From Pseudidiomarina aestuarii (GTDB lineage Bacteria > Pseudomonadota > Gammaproteobacteria > Enterobacterales > Alteromonadaceae), in NCBI GenBank assembly GCA_003030745.1, contig PYVG01000031.1, positions 1 to 11,809 on the forward strand: 11,809 bases of DNA, read 5' to 3'. The notes under the pieces are model-generated. The model ran no database searches, was not told the origin of the DNA, and worked only from the letters and a program-made list of their open reading frames with translations. The translations under genes and the position numbers were made by a program. The first letter of the stretch is position 1. Every line of letters starts with the position of its first letter. Shown piece by piece: positions 1-6,895 of this stretch.

Positions 1-33
1 AGTTAAAAAGCATAAAGACTCAATCAGTTAAAT

Positions 34-105
34 TTGTCGACAATATATAGATCAAATCGGATATTAAGAAATAAATTCGACTTATAACCAATATATTGTC
101 GACAA
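34..105. promoter_or_regulatory. Pair of GTCGAC-centred dyads, likely operators for a gene left of the window
   Basis: The ten-base palindrome TTGTCGACAA occurs at 34-43 and again at 96-105. The second copy extends to twelve bases (ATTGTCGACAAT, 95-106). The flanks also match when one copy is inverted: 31-48 and 91-108 agree at 17 of 18 positions as inverted repeats about 42 bp apart. A third GTCGAC core without the flanking symmetry sits at 113-118. Paired dyads in AT-rich non-coding DNA are typical of transcription factor operators. The form resembles dyads bound by FadR-subfamily GntR repressors, but that is inference. The GST gene ends at 131 reading leftward, so the controlled promoter most likely serves a gene beyond position 1. 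Confidence 0.5.
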
Positions 106-130
106 TTTCTGCGTCGACTAATGCTTTGCG

Positions 131-769
131 TTAGGCGACGAGAAAAAATGGCCATTGCTGACCCTGGTGACCAGTGTAATTTTGCGCGAGCTCTTGATAA
201 TAGGGATCAGCAGCGAGCACATCATTGAGCTGCAGTAATTCCTCTAAACGATAATCATGCATGGCATCAGATTGGCCGATAAAACGTGCAATGAGCACCA
301 TCGAGAAAACCAAAACTAAACCCACGTTCATTTCGACCTTCCCTGTGTTAACCAACAAATGGTCAAGCAGTACGTCAACGCCTTTTTGGTAGTTCGTTAC
401 GCCGGCTTCACGCATGAAGTCACTGTTCTGGCTGAGGCCAAATTGACGTTCCAGAAGGTTCGCGCGAAACAAAAAAATCAGTGTCGCTTCAAAGTCGCAA
501 TCGCCCAGGCGAAAAAGTTTGGCGTCCGTGGTGCGGTGCCAGTCGTGTCCCAACAACCGCAGTATAATCAGCAGCGAGTCGCTAAGGACTTCCTCTTTAG
601 TGATGAGCGTGGGAACTTGTAACTTAGGATTATGCTCAAGCAGCAAGCGGTCACTTTTCAGAGTATCCCAAGTGAGCAAGTCCTCACTATGATCCATTTC
701 TCTTTGCAACATTAACCACTTAATTGAGCGTGAGAATGGCGAATCGACAACCCAGATCAGTTTGTTCAT
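131..769 (-). CDS. Glutathione S-transferase-like protein
   Basis: Predicted 212-residue soluble protein, the usual size for a cytosolic GST. The N-terminal third fits the thioredoxin-like GST fold. It has a SPF motif at residues 10-12, where the catalytic Ser/Cys region lies in bacterial GSTs. It also has NPKLQVPTL around 47-55 with the cis-proline at 53, and LSDS near 62-65 in the place of the E/D-S pair that holds the glutathione gamma-glutamyl group. The rest is helical, as in a GST C-terminal domain, but with little specific match. An upstream in-frame ATG at 790 is less likely: AGGA lies seven bases before the ATG at 769. It starts 22 bases after the stop of the MBL-fold gene, so the two are probably co-transcribed. 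Substrate is unknown; detoxification or glutathione conjugation is inferred from family only. Confidence 0.75.
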   Translation of the reverse strand: MNKLIWVVDSPFSRSIKWLMLQREMDHSEDLLTWDTLKSDRLLLEHNPKLQVPTLITKEEVLSDSLLIILRLLGHDWHRTTDAKLFRLGDCDFEATLIFLFRANLLERQFGLSQNSDFMREAGVTNYQKGVDVLLDHLLVNTGKVEMNVGLVLVFSMVLIARFIGQSDAMHDYRLEELLQLNDVLAADPYYQELAQNYTGHQGQQWPFFLVA

Positions 770-791
770 TTGCGTTCCTATGGCTAACATC

Positions 792-2264
792 TTAACCGTT
801 TACGCAAATCGTGTAGCCTGGTGGGCAGGTTTTTGGCGTAAAGTCACGTGTCCATTGCGTGAATTCTTCCATGCTGAATTGGCGCCAACCACGAATATCT
901 ACTAGCGTCTCCACCGCGAGATCGAGCTCAGCGAGAACGTCAGCAAAGCGCACCATATCGTGATAGATCCGGGGTTTCGCGGTTGTTAAATCGGTGACGT
1001 AATGGTCTTCTGCAAGCACCATCTTGGCGGCGGGTAGATAGGCCAATAAGTAATGGCGGGAATGCGCGGTGGCAATATCAAAGAACTTTAAATTGCCCAA
1101 CGTAAATACTGCTCGTGGCGGCACCGAAATGATTTTGTTGTCGACCTCATCGACCGTGATATGGCTTAAAATCGAATCACTATGCTGTTCAGCAACTACT
1201 AATGAAGCACCTAAAGCGAGGGCGTTGTCTAAGCCGCGAACATTAGCATTATGATGATGTGTGACGACAAAGTAGTTAAGAGGTTTCTCTTGTTGAGAGA
1301 GCTTTTTCACCGCAGCGAAATTCTCAGCTAAGGCATCCGCCGCACCCATTGCAATATAATGGTCTGCTTGCTCAATAAACACCGTAAGCGCACGACCGGT
1401 GCCGGCTTGATAGACGCCATCGGAAATCTCTTTGACAGTTAGCTCAGAAGCGTCAATTGTTTCACCCCAAGGAGTAAAATTCTTGAAGCCTTGAAATGCG
1501 GCCTCGAGATCTGGGTCGAGTTCAATTGCACGGTGTACTGAGGTTAAGCGCAGCTCACCATTAACAAAGAAGTTCATGTCGCGGGCAAAGGCGACCCTGC
1601 TTTCGGTACTATGATTGGAAAAAACATAAAGCAGATCGCCGGCGCGAGGGTGTTGGCGCAACAGCTTGTGGATAAGCCCATTTGCCTTGTCAACGAAGTA
1701 GGTATAGCGCTCGCCGGAGTCGGTTTCGTAAGTCAGCTGGTGTTGCAGACGGCCACGGAAATGGTCATCGCCAGTATAGTCTAGTTGGCTTTTGAGGCTT
1801 ACTAAACGTCGAGCATGCAACGTATCGCTGCTGCGTTCAAGTGACGCACCAAGGCGCGCAAAGTTGGCCCAGTTTTGCTCGGAGTATTTCTCATGCAGGA
1901 TGTCATAAACGATGGTTTGGTCACCCTGCTGAATCCACTTCTCCAAGTCTATTGTGGTGCGCGGCACGCGGTAAGACAGTAAGCTTTTGCGCTGTTGCGC
2001 GAAGTCGATCGTCAACTCTTCATTGATTCGCCATAATTCGGGAATCGCGGGCGTTTCCCCCTCTCCAGGCCACGGACCTTTGTTGTAATCAATCACTTTA
2101 ATGCTGTCGGCCTGTAAGAGTGCATCGCCGCCATAGGCTGCTATCACTTTATCGACAATAGTTTGCGTAGAAACATTGGTTGGACGGGTTGTATCGGCGA
2201 CTGCTGTGGAGAGACCACAAAGCAAAGCGCAGCTGAAGAGTAGTCGTGTAAGTGATGAACGCAT
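792..2264 (-). CDS. Exported metallo-beta-lactamase-fold protein with an altered metal site
   Basis: This 490-residue protein has an N-terminal signal peptide (about 1-23, ending in AVA or ADT). Residues 25-270 form a poorly recognisable N-terminal region. The C-terminal part, from about 275, looks like an MBL domain: strand-rich start (VYQAGTG), then THHHNAN at 335-341, a His pair at 401 and 404, and LAEDH at 417-421. The classic HxHxDH motif is here H336-x-H338-x-A340-N341, so the Asp and His that normally build the second metal site are replaced. H336, H338, H401 and D420 remain, enough for one metal at most. It may be a single-metal hydrolase or a binding protein. GAGG lies upstream of the ATG. 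It is the first gene of a pair with the GST-like gene, and a proposed AraC operator lies about 100 bp upstream. Confidence 0.75.
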   Translation of the reverse strand: MRSSLTRLLFSCALLCGLSTAVADTTRPTNVSTQTIVDKVIAAYGGDALLQADSIKVIDYNKGPWPGEGETPAIPELWRINEELTIDFAQQRKSLLSYRVPRTTIDLEKWIQQGDQTIVYDILHEKYSEQNWANFARLGASLERSSDTLHARRLVSLKSQLDYTGDDHFRGRLQHQLTYETDSGERYTYFVDKANGLIHKLLRQHPRAGDLLYVFSNHSTESRVAFARDMNFFVNGELRLTSVHRAIELDPDLEAAFQGFKNFTPWGETIDASELTVKEISDGVYQAGTGRALTVFIEQADHYIAMGAADALAENFAAVKKLSQQEKPLNYFVVTHHHNANVRGLDNALALGASLVVAEQHSDSILSHITVDEVDNKIISVPPRAVFTLGNLKFFDIATAHSRHYLLAYLPAAKMVLAEDHYVTDLTTAKPRIYHDMVRFADVLAELDLAVETLVDIRGWRQFSMEEFTQWTRDFTPKTCPPGYTICVNG

Positions 2265-2367
2265 GATTGGATATACCTCAAATTTGGCGAGCCCGTGAGT
2301 GTGGCATGCTAAATGTCAGCTTTTTGTGAAGGTGAGTGCGGCGATAGTAAGGAGTGCAAACAGGCAT

Positions 2368-2396
2368 TTCGTCCTTCCCACCTAGGAAGGACAGTT
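2368..2396 (-). promoter_or_regulatory. Proposed AraC-family operator, copy 1 (upstream of the MBL-fold gene)
   Basis: A perfect inverted repeat with arms GTCCTTCC (2371-2378) and GGAAGGAC (2385-2392) has a six-base centre. It lies in the gap between the regulator gene, which ends at 2401, and the MBL-fold gene, which starts at 2264. The surrounding 29 bases match copy 2 (3581-3609) at 27 positions when inverted. No T-run follows on either strand, so a terminator is less likely than a protein-binding site. Confidence 0.65.
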
Positions 2397-2400
2397 AGCA

Positions 2401-3528
2401 TTAGGGGCAATTCGCTCGGTATTCGCTTGGGGTCTGATTTAGGTAGTTTTTAAACGCTTTATAAAAAGCCGAGCGCGAGTTAAAACCGGTCGCATAGGCA
2501 ATATCTAGTACGGAGTGGTCCGTCGTGGCTAATAACTGTCGTGCATCGTCGATTCTTGCTTTATTGATAAAATCAAAGAAGGTGGTATTGAGGTGCTGCG
2601 ACAATGTTTGGGAAATATACTGGGGCGGCTCAGCAATATGTTTCGCCAGTTTGACGAGATTCAGGTCTGATTCGAGATGAATCTGGTCTTGCGCTACAGC
2701 GGTTTCTATTTTCGCTGCAATTCTTTGCAAATCTTTCTTGCGCAGTGCCGAGCGTTCATAGGCTTGTGCTTTTATCACGTGCGCTATTTCTGTATTCGCC
2801 TCTGTTGTCTCACCGAATCCAGTCTGTTGTTTGATGCCGTTGTGAGCCACTAACCACACGATAAGCGACAACAACCCGAGTACTCCCGTCTCTGAAATAC
2901 CCAAGTGAGCAAGTCTGTTTTCTAGCGCGAGCACAACGAGGGCGTAGACCCACGTCAAGATCATAAGGGCAGACGTAATAATGACCCAGTTAAGTTTACG
3001 TCCTGACTCATCCGCGTATATGAGTCGGATGTTTTTGTGATAAGCCAATGTACGACGAAAAATACTGAATACGTAGCCGCAACTGAGCAGGAACCAGACC
3101 ACTAAGAAGAAAGCAAACGCCATAGCTAACGTGATAAGCCATGGTGTATCGACTGGTTCTGACGCGAAAAACATCTGCTGAAAGTCTTTCGCCGGAAGCA
3201 GCGCGAGCGCAATACTCAGACATAACACGACCGGCACGATGGCAAAGTGCTTCAACATCGATGGTTTCCAACACCATGAATCAGTTGTGATAGTTGCATC
3301 GTGGTAAAGCCAAAACGCTGGCAGAAATAGAAAAAATACAACCGGAATAAAACTTACATAAAGGTGCACAAGGTTTGGTGCTAACTCAAACACCACTGCA
3401 CCTGAGGACAAGTAAAGGAGACAACTTAAAAGCAGCAGCAGAGGTCCCCTCGACCGACGTTTAGGAATATGAAAAATAGCAAAGCCGGCCACTGCCATGG
3501 CGATCGAAGAAAAGAAGATAGCTAACAT
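2401..3528 (-). CDS. AraC-family transcriptional regulator with an N-terminal membrane domain
   Basis: A 375-residue protein in two halves. Residues 1-230 contain about seven hydrophobic helices (near 1-20, 28-46, 55-75, 92-112, 128-150, 181-201 and 212-228). After a polar linker, residues 270-372 form an AraC double helix-turn-helix domain. The typical second-HTH signature is ARQLLATTDHSVLDIAYATGF followed by SRSAFYKAFKNYLNQTPSEYR. It is probably anchored in the inner membrane, sensing a membrane-soluble or periplasmic signal and binding DNA with its cytoplasmic C-terminus; this is family-level inference. No good Shine-Dalgarno precedes the ATG, so the start is less certain than the body. 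It is flanked on both sides by matching 29-bp dyads, which suggests control of the MBL/GST pair, the DUF4386-like gene, and possibly itself. Confidence 0.88.
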   Translation of the reverse strand: MLAIFFSSIAMAVAGFAIFHIPKRRSRGPLLLLLSCLLYLSSGAVVFELAPNLVHLYVSFIPVVFFLFLPAFWLYHDATITTDSWCWKPSMLKHFAIVPVVLCLSIALALLPAKDFQQMFFASEPVDTPWLITLAMAFAFFLVVWFLLSCGYVFSIFRRTLAYHKNIRLIYADESGRKLNWVIITSALMILTWVYALVVLALENRLAHLGISETGVLGLLSLIVWLVAHNGIKQQTGFGETTEANTEIAHVIKAQAYERSALRKKDLQRIAAKIETAVAQDQIHLESDLNLVKLAKHIAEPPQYISQTLSQHLNTTFFDFINKARIDDARQLLATTDHSVLDIAYATGFNSRSAFYKAFKNYLNQTPSEYRANCP

Positions 3529-3580
3529 AGATGTCGATGCACTTACCCTAAAAAAATCAGCATAGCACAGAGCTTGCCCA

Positions 3581-3609
3581 AACTGTCTTTCCTACGTGGG
3601 AAGGACGAA
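3581..3609 (+). promoter_or_regulatory. Proposed AraC-family operator, copy 2 (between regulator and DUF4386-like gene)
   Basis: The dyad at 3585-3606 has arms GTCTTTCC and GGAAGGAC (seven of eight pairs) around TACGTG. It is the inverted near-copy of 2368-2396. Read toward the rightward gene, it has the same orientation that copy 1 has toward the MBL-fold gene. It lies 52 bp from the regulator start and about 68 bp from the chosen start of the DUF4386-like gene. Confidence 0.65.
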
Positions 3610-3633
3610 CGAGCTTAAACCATCTCGTATTAT
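3605..3633 (+). promoter_or_regulatory. Candidate promoter for the DUF4386-like gene
   Basis: TATTAT at 3628-3633 matches the -10 consensus at five of six positions. Seventeen bases upstream, the -35 position (3605-3610, ACGAAC) has no consensus match and overlaps the right edge of the proposed operator. A poor -35 touched by an activator site is the usual arrangement for class II activation by AraC-type proteins. This is inference from spacing. Confidence 0.45.
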
Positions 3634-3677
3634 CACCTCATGAACTCAGGTCTTTAGTAACGAATATGAGGTTCAGT

Positions 3678-4361
3678 ATGTCGATTGAAACGATGCGTCA
3701 CTGTCAGGTGAGTGACTCGAAACTATCTCGCTTTGGGGCGCTCGCATTCTTTTTAATGCCGGTCTGCTATCTCGGTATGTTTATCATCTTTGGTGCATTG
3801 CTTGCCATTCCCCAAGGCCCGGATATCAGCGAGAGAATTACGTATGTGATGGCCGAGCAGGATCTCATTGGTATTGCTTACCTGTTGGGCTACTTCATTT
3901 TTGGATTTTTATTACTCGTTGCGGTGCAAGCTATCCATAACAGGTTCTTGGGCGTCAGTCAGCATTTGCTCAACAGCGCCAGTCTTTTTGGCTTCATCTG
4001 GGTCGTGCTCATGATGTGCGCAGGAATGATCGCCTTGGTGGGTATGAACACCATGATTGCAATGAACTTAAAAGACCCACAGGCGGCAGCCATCCTATTT
4101 TATAGCTACACCATGATTGTGAATGCGCTTGGCGGTGGAATTGAATTGGTCGGCGGTATGTGGGTGCTACTTTTAAGCATTGCTGGGCTGCGTACGGCTA
4201 TCTTTTCAAGACCGCTGTGTGTTGTAGGCTTATTTGTCGGCGCATTTGGCGTCCTTACGGTTTTTCCAAGTTTGCCTTTTACTAAAGAAGCCTTTGGATT
4301 AACTCAAATCGTTTGGTTTGTGTGGGTTGGAGTGGTGTTATGTCGCCACAAGGATAGTTAA
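3678..4361 (+). CDS. DUF4386-like integral membrane protein
   Basis: A 227-residue, strongly hydrophobic protein with about six membrane helices. The first begins around the FGALAFFLMP stretch; the last ends just before the basic tail CRHKDS. Length, helix pattern and the early helix followed by a PQGPD loop suggest the DUF4386 family, whose biochemical role is unknown. An in-frame ATG twelve bases upstream (3666) is less likely because TGAGG at 3667-3671 lies six bases before the ATG at 3678. It is divergent from the AraC-type regulator and shares with it the dyad at 3581-3609, so it is likely a direct target. Confidence 0.7.
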   Translation: MSIETMRHCQVSDSKLSRFGALAFFLMPVCYLGMFIIFGALLAIPQGPDISERITYVMAEQDLIGIAYLLGYFIFGFLLLVAVQAIHNRFLGVSQHLLNSASLFGFIWVVLMMCAGMIALVGMNTMIAMNLKDPQAAAILFYSYTMIVNALGGGIELVGGMWVLLLSIAGLRTAIFSRPLCVVGLFVGAFGVLTVFPSLPFTKEAFGLTQIVWFVWVGVVLCRHKDS

Positions 4362-4474
4362 ACATGCGCCATTTGATTTGATGAAGCGAACCTATAGCAA
4401 TTATCGATGGTCCAATCCGAGCGTACTCTACTCAAATGTTAAATTAACCTCTAATAACAATCACGGAGTTACTT

Positions 4475-4612
4475 ATGAATAGAACTTTTAAAAGAACAGC
4501 CGCCTACAGCGCTTTAGTTTTAGTGCTTGGATGTGCCGCATTTTACGCATCGATGGAAGATTACCAGAAAGAGAACTTTTCAAAGTTAGTCAGCCAATTT
4601 TTTTCAGGATAA
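4475..4612 (+). CDS. Small lipoprotein-like protein, possibly a frameshifted gene start
   Basis: A 45-residue ORF with a good CGGAG ribosome binding site seven bases before ATG. Residues 1-20 look like a signal peptide: basic start (NRTFKR), hydrophobic core, and VLGC at 17-20 resembling a lipobox, though Leu before Gly is not ideal. It stops soon after a run of seven T (4598-4604). One added T there would join it to an open frame continuing to 4800, giving a product of about 105 residues whose distal half contains IGSNWSIIGSTSQELINKC. It is therefore either a genuine tiny lipoprotein or the broken start of a longer exported protein. No function recognised. Confidence 0.5.
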   Translation: MNRTFKRTAAYSALVLVLGCAAFYASMEDYQKENFSKLVSQFFSG

Positions 4613-4762
4613 ATATTGGTAGCAACTGGTCCATCATCGGAAGTACCTCGCAGGAATTGATTAATAAGTGCGCTCCGCAGGGGCAACTGGTGACCGTTAC
4701 CTCGGCTATCGATCATCCAGCAGTTCGGAGCGCTACTTCAATTATTCTTACGAATATGAAAA

Positions 4763-6130
4763 CTAGTCTTGGCGCTTACCGATTACTTGGTTACCGTTAA
4801 TGTTGATAGTCATGGACGTGTCGTCGACTTTAATCATTACTTCATCGGTATAGGTGAGACCAAGAAAGCCATTTTCTTTGTCAGCTAATAGCTCATCGTT
4901 CAGAAAAAGGCGTCCGTCGATTTCTTGCAAAGTCATGCTGTCACTGTCAGTCATCAAATGCTTTTTGAGTAAAGTAGGATCGAATCGATAAGTACCGAGA
5001 AACTCCACATAGTCATTCGGTTGGGCTAGCGCTTTTTGATCTGGCAGGTCGTAGTCTAAGTCATTAATAATTAGAAATAACCCAGCCATCAGTTGTAGGA
5101 TCGGTGTATTGCCCCAGTTCGAGGTGACGGCGATAAAATCACCTGACGTCGATTCTCTGACCATCACACTCTTCGTGCCGTATCCACTCCCTGATGCAAA
5201 CACCAAGGTCTTATCGCCAAATGGTTTGAGTGTCCAGCCATAACTAGCAGCGTCACCACCGTCTATTTGAATTTGAGGCTTGAACATCAACTGCGTAGTT
5301 TCTGCAGAGAATAACCGGTTGTTTTCCAGAGCGACCACAAATTGATATAAATCGTTCACAGTTGAATACATGCCACCCCCAGCATTTTGGCCTAAGTGCT
5401 TCGCGCGCTGTGCACTGGCAACGCCATTTGTGGTGATGCGATAGGGCACAGCCTGCTTTTTCACGAGCTTGCGTCCTTCATATACGCCAGTATTAGTAAG
5501 TTCTAGTGGCTTAATAATCTGGTTATTGATGTAGTTAGAGAAACTTTGTCCTGATACGGTCTCAATAATTCTTCCCAACAGCGTGATGCCTGAGTTCGAG
5601 TACTCATAGCGAGTCCCCGGAGCAAATAACAACGTCTGCTTATTGATCAAATTCACGACCTGCTGCTCGAGGGTGAATTCGTCATACCATTGGATTCCAG
5701 ATTCTCGAGGTAGGCCACTGCTATGAGTTAACAAATGATGAACGGTGACTTCATCTTTCCAATCAGCGTTCAACTCCGGAAGGTATGCTCCAACGCTTTG
5801 ATCTAAACTAATCTCGCCCGACTCAACCAACTGCATTACAGCTGCTGCCGTAAAAGTTTTCGATATGGAGTTGATGGAGAATCGGTAATCGATCGCATTG
5901 TCAATATTGAAACTTCTATCTGCCAGTCCATAGCTGCTCTCAGCTAATGATTGACCGCCTTTGACGACCTTAATAGAGCCCGAAAAACCGTATACAGACT
6001 GATAGGCCTGCGCCAACTCTTCTAATTGTTCTCGATACTGCTGCTCTTGACTTGTCGGTTCCGCGGCAGACATTACAGGCTGGCAAAAGACGACAATGGC
6101 TAAAACTTTTAACACTAGTTTATTGATCAT
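4763..6130 (-). CDS. Exported serine hydrolase, class C beta-lactamase/PBP fold
   Basis: A predicted 455-residue protein with a signal peptide (KLVLKVLAIVVF core, cleavage near MSA|AEP). Counting from the upstream ATG at 6136, the nucleophile motif SxxK is S90-I-S-K93, and the second motif YSN is at 179-181. HLLTHSSGL at 134-142 is characteristic of this family. The usual third motif (H/KxG with Gly-rich HGG) is replaced by ASGSGYG around 315-320, with no His or Lys. About 100 C-terminal residues after 365 form a beta-rich extension, as in many EstB/LACTB-like hydrolases. AGGA directly abuts the first ATG but lies six bases before the second at 6130, so the second is preferred. Activity could be esterase, peptidase or D-Ala-D-Ala related; substrate unknown. 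It is divergent from the gene at 6276, with a strong dyad between them. Confidence 0.85.
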   Translation of the reverse strand: MINKLVLKVLAIVVFCQPVMSAAEPTSQEQQYREQLEELAQAYQSVYGFSGSIKVVKGGQSLAESSYGLADRSFNIDNAIDYRFSINSISKTFTAAAVMQLVESGEISLDQSVGAYLPELNADWKDEVTVHHLLTHSSGLPRESGIQWYDEFTLEQQVVNLINKQTLLFAPGTRYEYSNSGITLLGRIIETVSGQSFSNYINNQIIKPLELTNTGVYEGRKLVKKQAVPYRITTNGVASAQRAKHLGQNAGGGMYSTVNDLYQFVVALENNRLFSAETTQLMFKPQIQIDGGDAASYGWTLKPFGDKTLVFASGSGYGTKSVMVRESTSGDFIAVTSNWGNTPILQLMAGLFLIINDLDYDLPDQKALAQPNDYVEFLGTYRFDPTLLKKHLMTDSDSMTLQEIDGRLFLNDELLADKENGFLGLTYTDEVMIKVDDTSMTININGNQVIGKRQD

Positions 6131-6156
6131 GTTCATTCCTATTGGTCATCAACTCG

Positions 6157-6169
6157 GGTACAGTGTACC
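6157..6169. promoter_or_regulatory. Short dyad GGTAC-AGT-GTACC
   Basis: A perfect five-base inverted repeat with a three-base centre lies in the divergent intergenic region, three bases left of the larger dyad. It may be part of the same control region. Weak on its own. Confidence 0.3.
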
Positions 6170-6171
6170 GA

Positions 6172-6199
6172 AATTATATCTTTGCATGAAGATATAATT
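6172..6199. promoter_or_regulatory. 28-bp perfect dyad with mirrored -10-like boxes
   Basis: Arms AATTATATCTT (6172-6182) and AAGATATAATT (6189-6199) are exact inverted complements around TGCATG. The dyad sits between the divergent genes starting at 6130 and 6276. TATAAT is present on the plus strand at 6193-6198 and, by symmetry, on the minus strand at 6173-6178. Good -35 boxes were not found. Either an operator for an unseen regulator or overlapping divergent promoters would explain it. Confidence 0.5.
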
Positions 6200-6275
6200 G
6201 TAACCAAGAATTACATAGTGATGTTGCTCAAGTGCTAATAATTGGTCATTTCAAAAATTCGTTTGGAACTTCGTT

Positions 6276-6584
6276 ATGAGATATATATTTGTTTGGTTTT
6301 TACTTACCGCTTCATCGTTCGTGGCCGCGACTACCCAAGAACAGCAGCATTTAGAACTTCAAATCGGTACTGATCCGCATAGTGGCAACGCATTAGTTCG
6401 TATTACGTTTCAAGGTGATGCAGACGGATCCACGGAGTTAAGATTTAGTCGCTGGGCGGGTTTAGAAAACCTATCAGATCACTTGGAGCGTATTCAGGTT
6501 CGTAATTCGGATGGGGCAATTTTTGAGATCATGCAGCAAGGCAAGATGGTTGGTTGGTCAATCACGATCCGAACGACCCAATAA
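6276..6584 (+). CDS. Short secreted protein, possibly a truncated peptidase N-terminal domain
   Basis: A 102-residue ORF with a clear signal peptide (about 1-18, cleavage near VAA|TTQ). The mature part is beta-rich. The stretch GSTELRFSRWAGLENLSDHLERIQV resembles the N-terminal non-catalytic region of M61-like or related gluzincin peptidases, where a strand, a Trp-containing loop and a short helix follow one another. That match is by eye only. The family is several hundred residues longer, so this may be a remnant cut off just before the terminator at 6582. No HExxH or other active site is present. The ribosome site is weak (GGA eight bases from ATG). Confidence 0.45.
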   Translation: MRYIFVWFLLTASSFVAATTQEQQHLELQIGTDPHSGNALVRITFQGDADGSTELRFSRWAGLENLSDHLERIQVRNSDGAIFEIMQQGKMVGWSITIRTTQ

Positions 6585-6609
6585 AAAATAAGATAGTGGC
6601 TACTATCTT
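6582..6609 (-). terminator. Intrinsic terminator following the tRNA-Arg 3' end
   Basis: On the minus strand, a perfect eight-base stem (AAGATAGT / ACTATCTT, loop AGCC) is followed by a T6 tract. It begins 17 bases after the 3' end of the tRNA fragment. Its preservation suggests that the left side is the original downstream flank of the tRNA gene. The T-tract overlaps the stop codon of the rightward ORF, so the hairpin may also limit rightward transcription. Confidence 0.75.
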
Positions 6610-6626
6610 TGCGTGGCTTTTTTAAA

Positions 6627-6675
<49 letters not shown>

Positions 6676-6877
6676 TCATGGGTTCGGTAGTAAATCGTTA
6701 AAGCTAGGCGTAGCAAGGGGTTAAGCGGTATTATGGTTTCTTTTTAAAGCCAAAACCGACACTTTTTAGACCACTTAATGACAAAATTGGTCACAGGGAA
6801 CCGACTCCGAAAACTCAACTTTTGACCTTTGCCTTACGACAAAAAATCTGTAAGACTCGAGAAAACCTGAGTTTCTG
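6676..6877. other. Non-coding end of a putative integrated element
   Basis: About 200 bases between the tRNA fragment and the operon end contain no credible gene. A five-base inverted repeat GACCA...TGGTC (6769-6792) and a seven-base direct repeat AACCGAC (6754-6760, 6799-6805) are present. They could be integrase arm sites or chance. Confidence 0.35.
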
Positions 6878-6895
6878 GGTAGAAATAATTCTACC
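6878..6895 (-). terminator. Hairpin at the end of the operon
   Basis: A perfect seven-base stem (GGTAGAA / TTCTACC) with a four-base loop begins at the last base of the stop codon of the final operon gene. No T-tract follows at once; a T6 run appears only about 35 bases further. It may be a weak terminator or an RNA 3'-end stabiliser. Confidence 0.35.

Noticed and set aside
2371..2392. Dyad as an intrinsic terminator of the regulator gene
   Set aside because: No T-tract follows, and a near-identical copy occurs upstream of another gene, so an operator explains it better.
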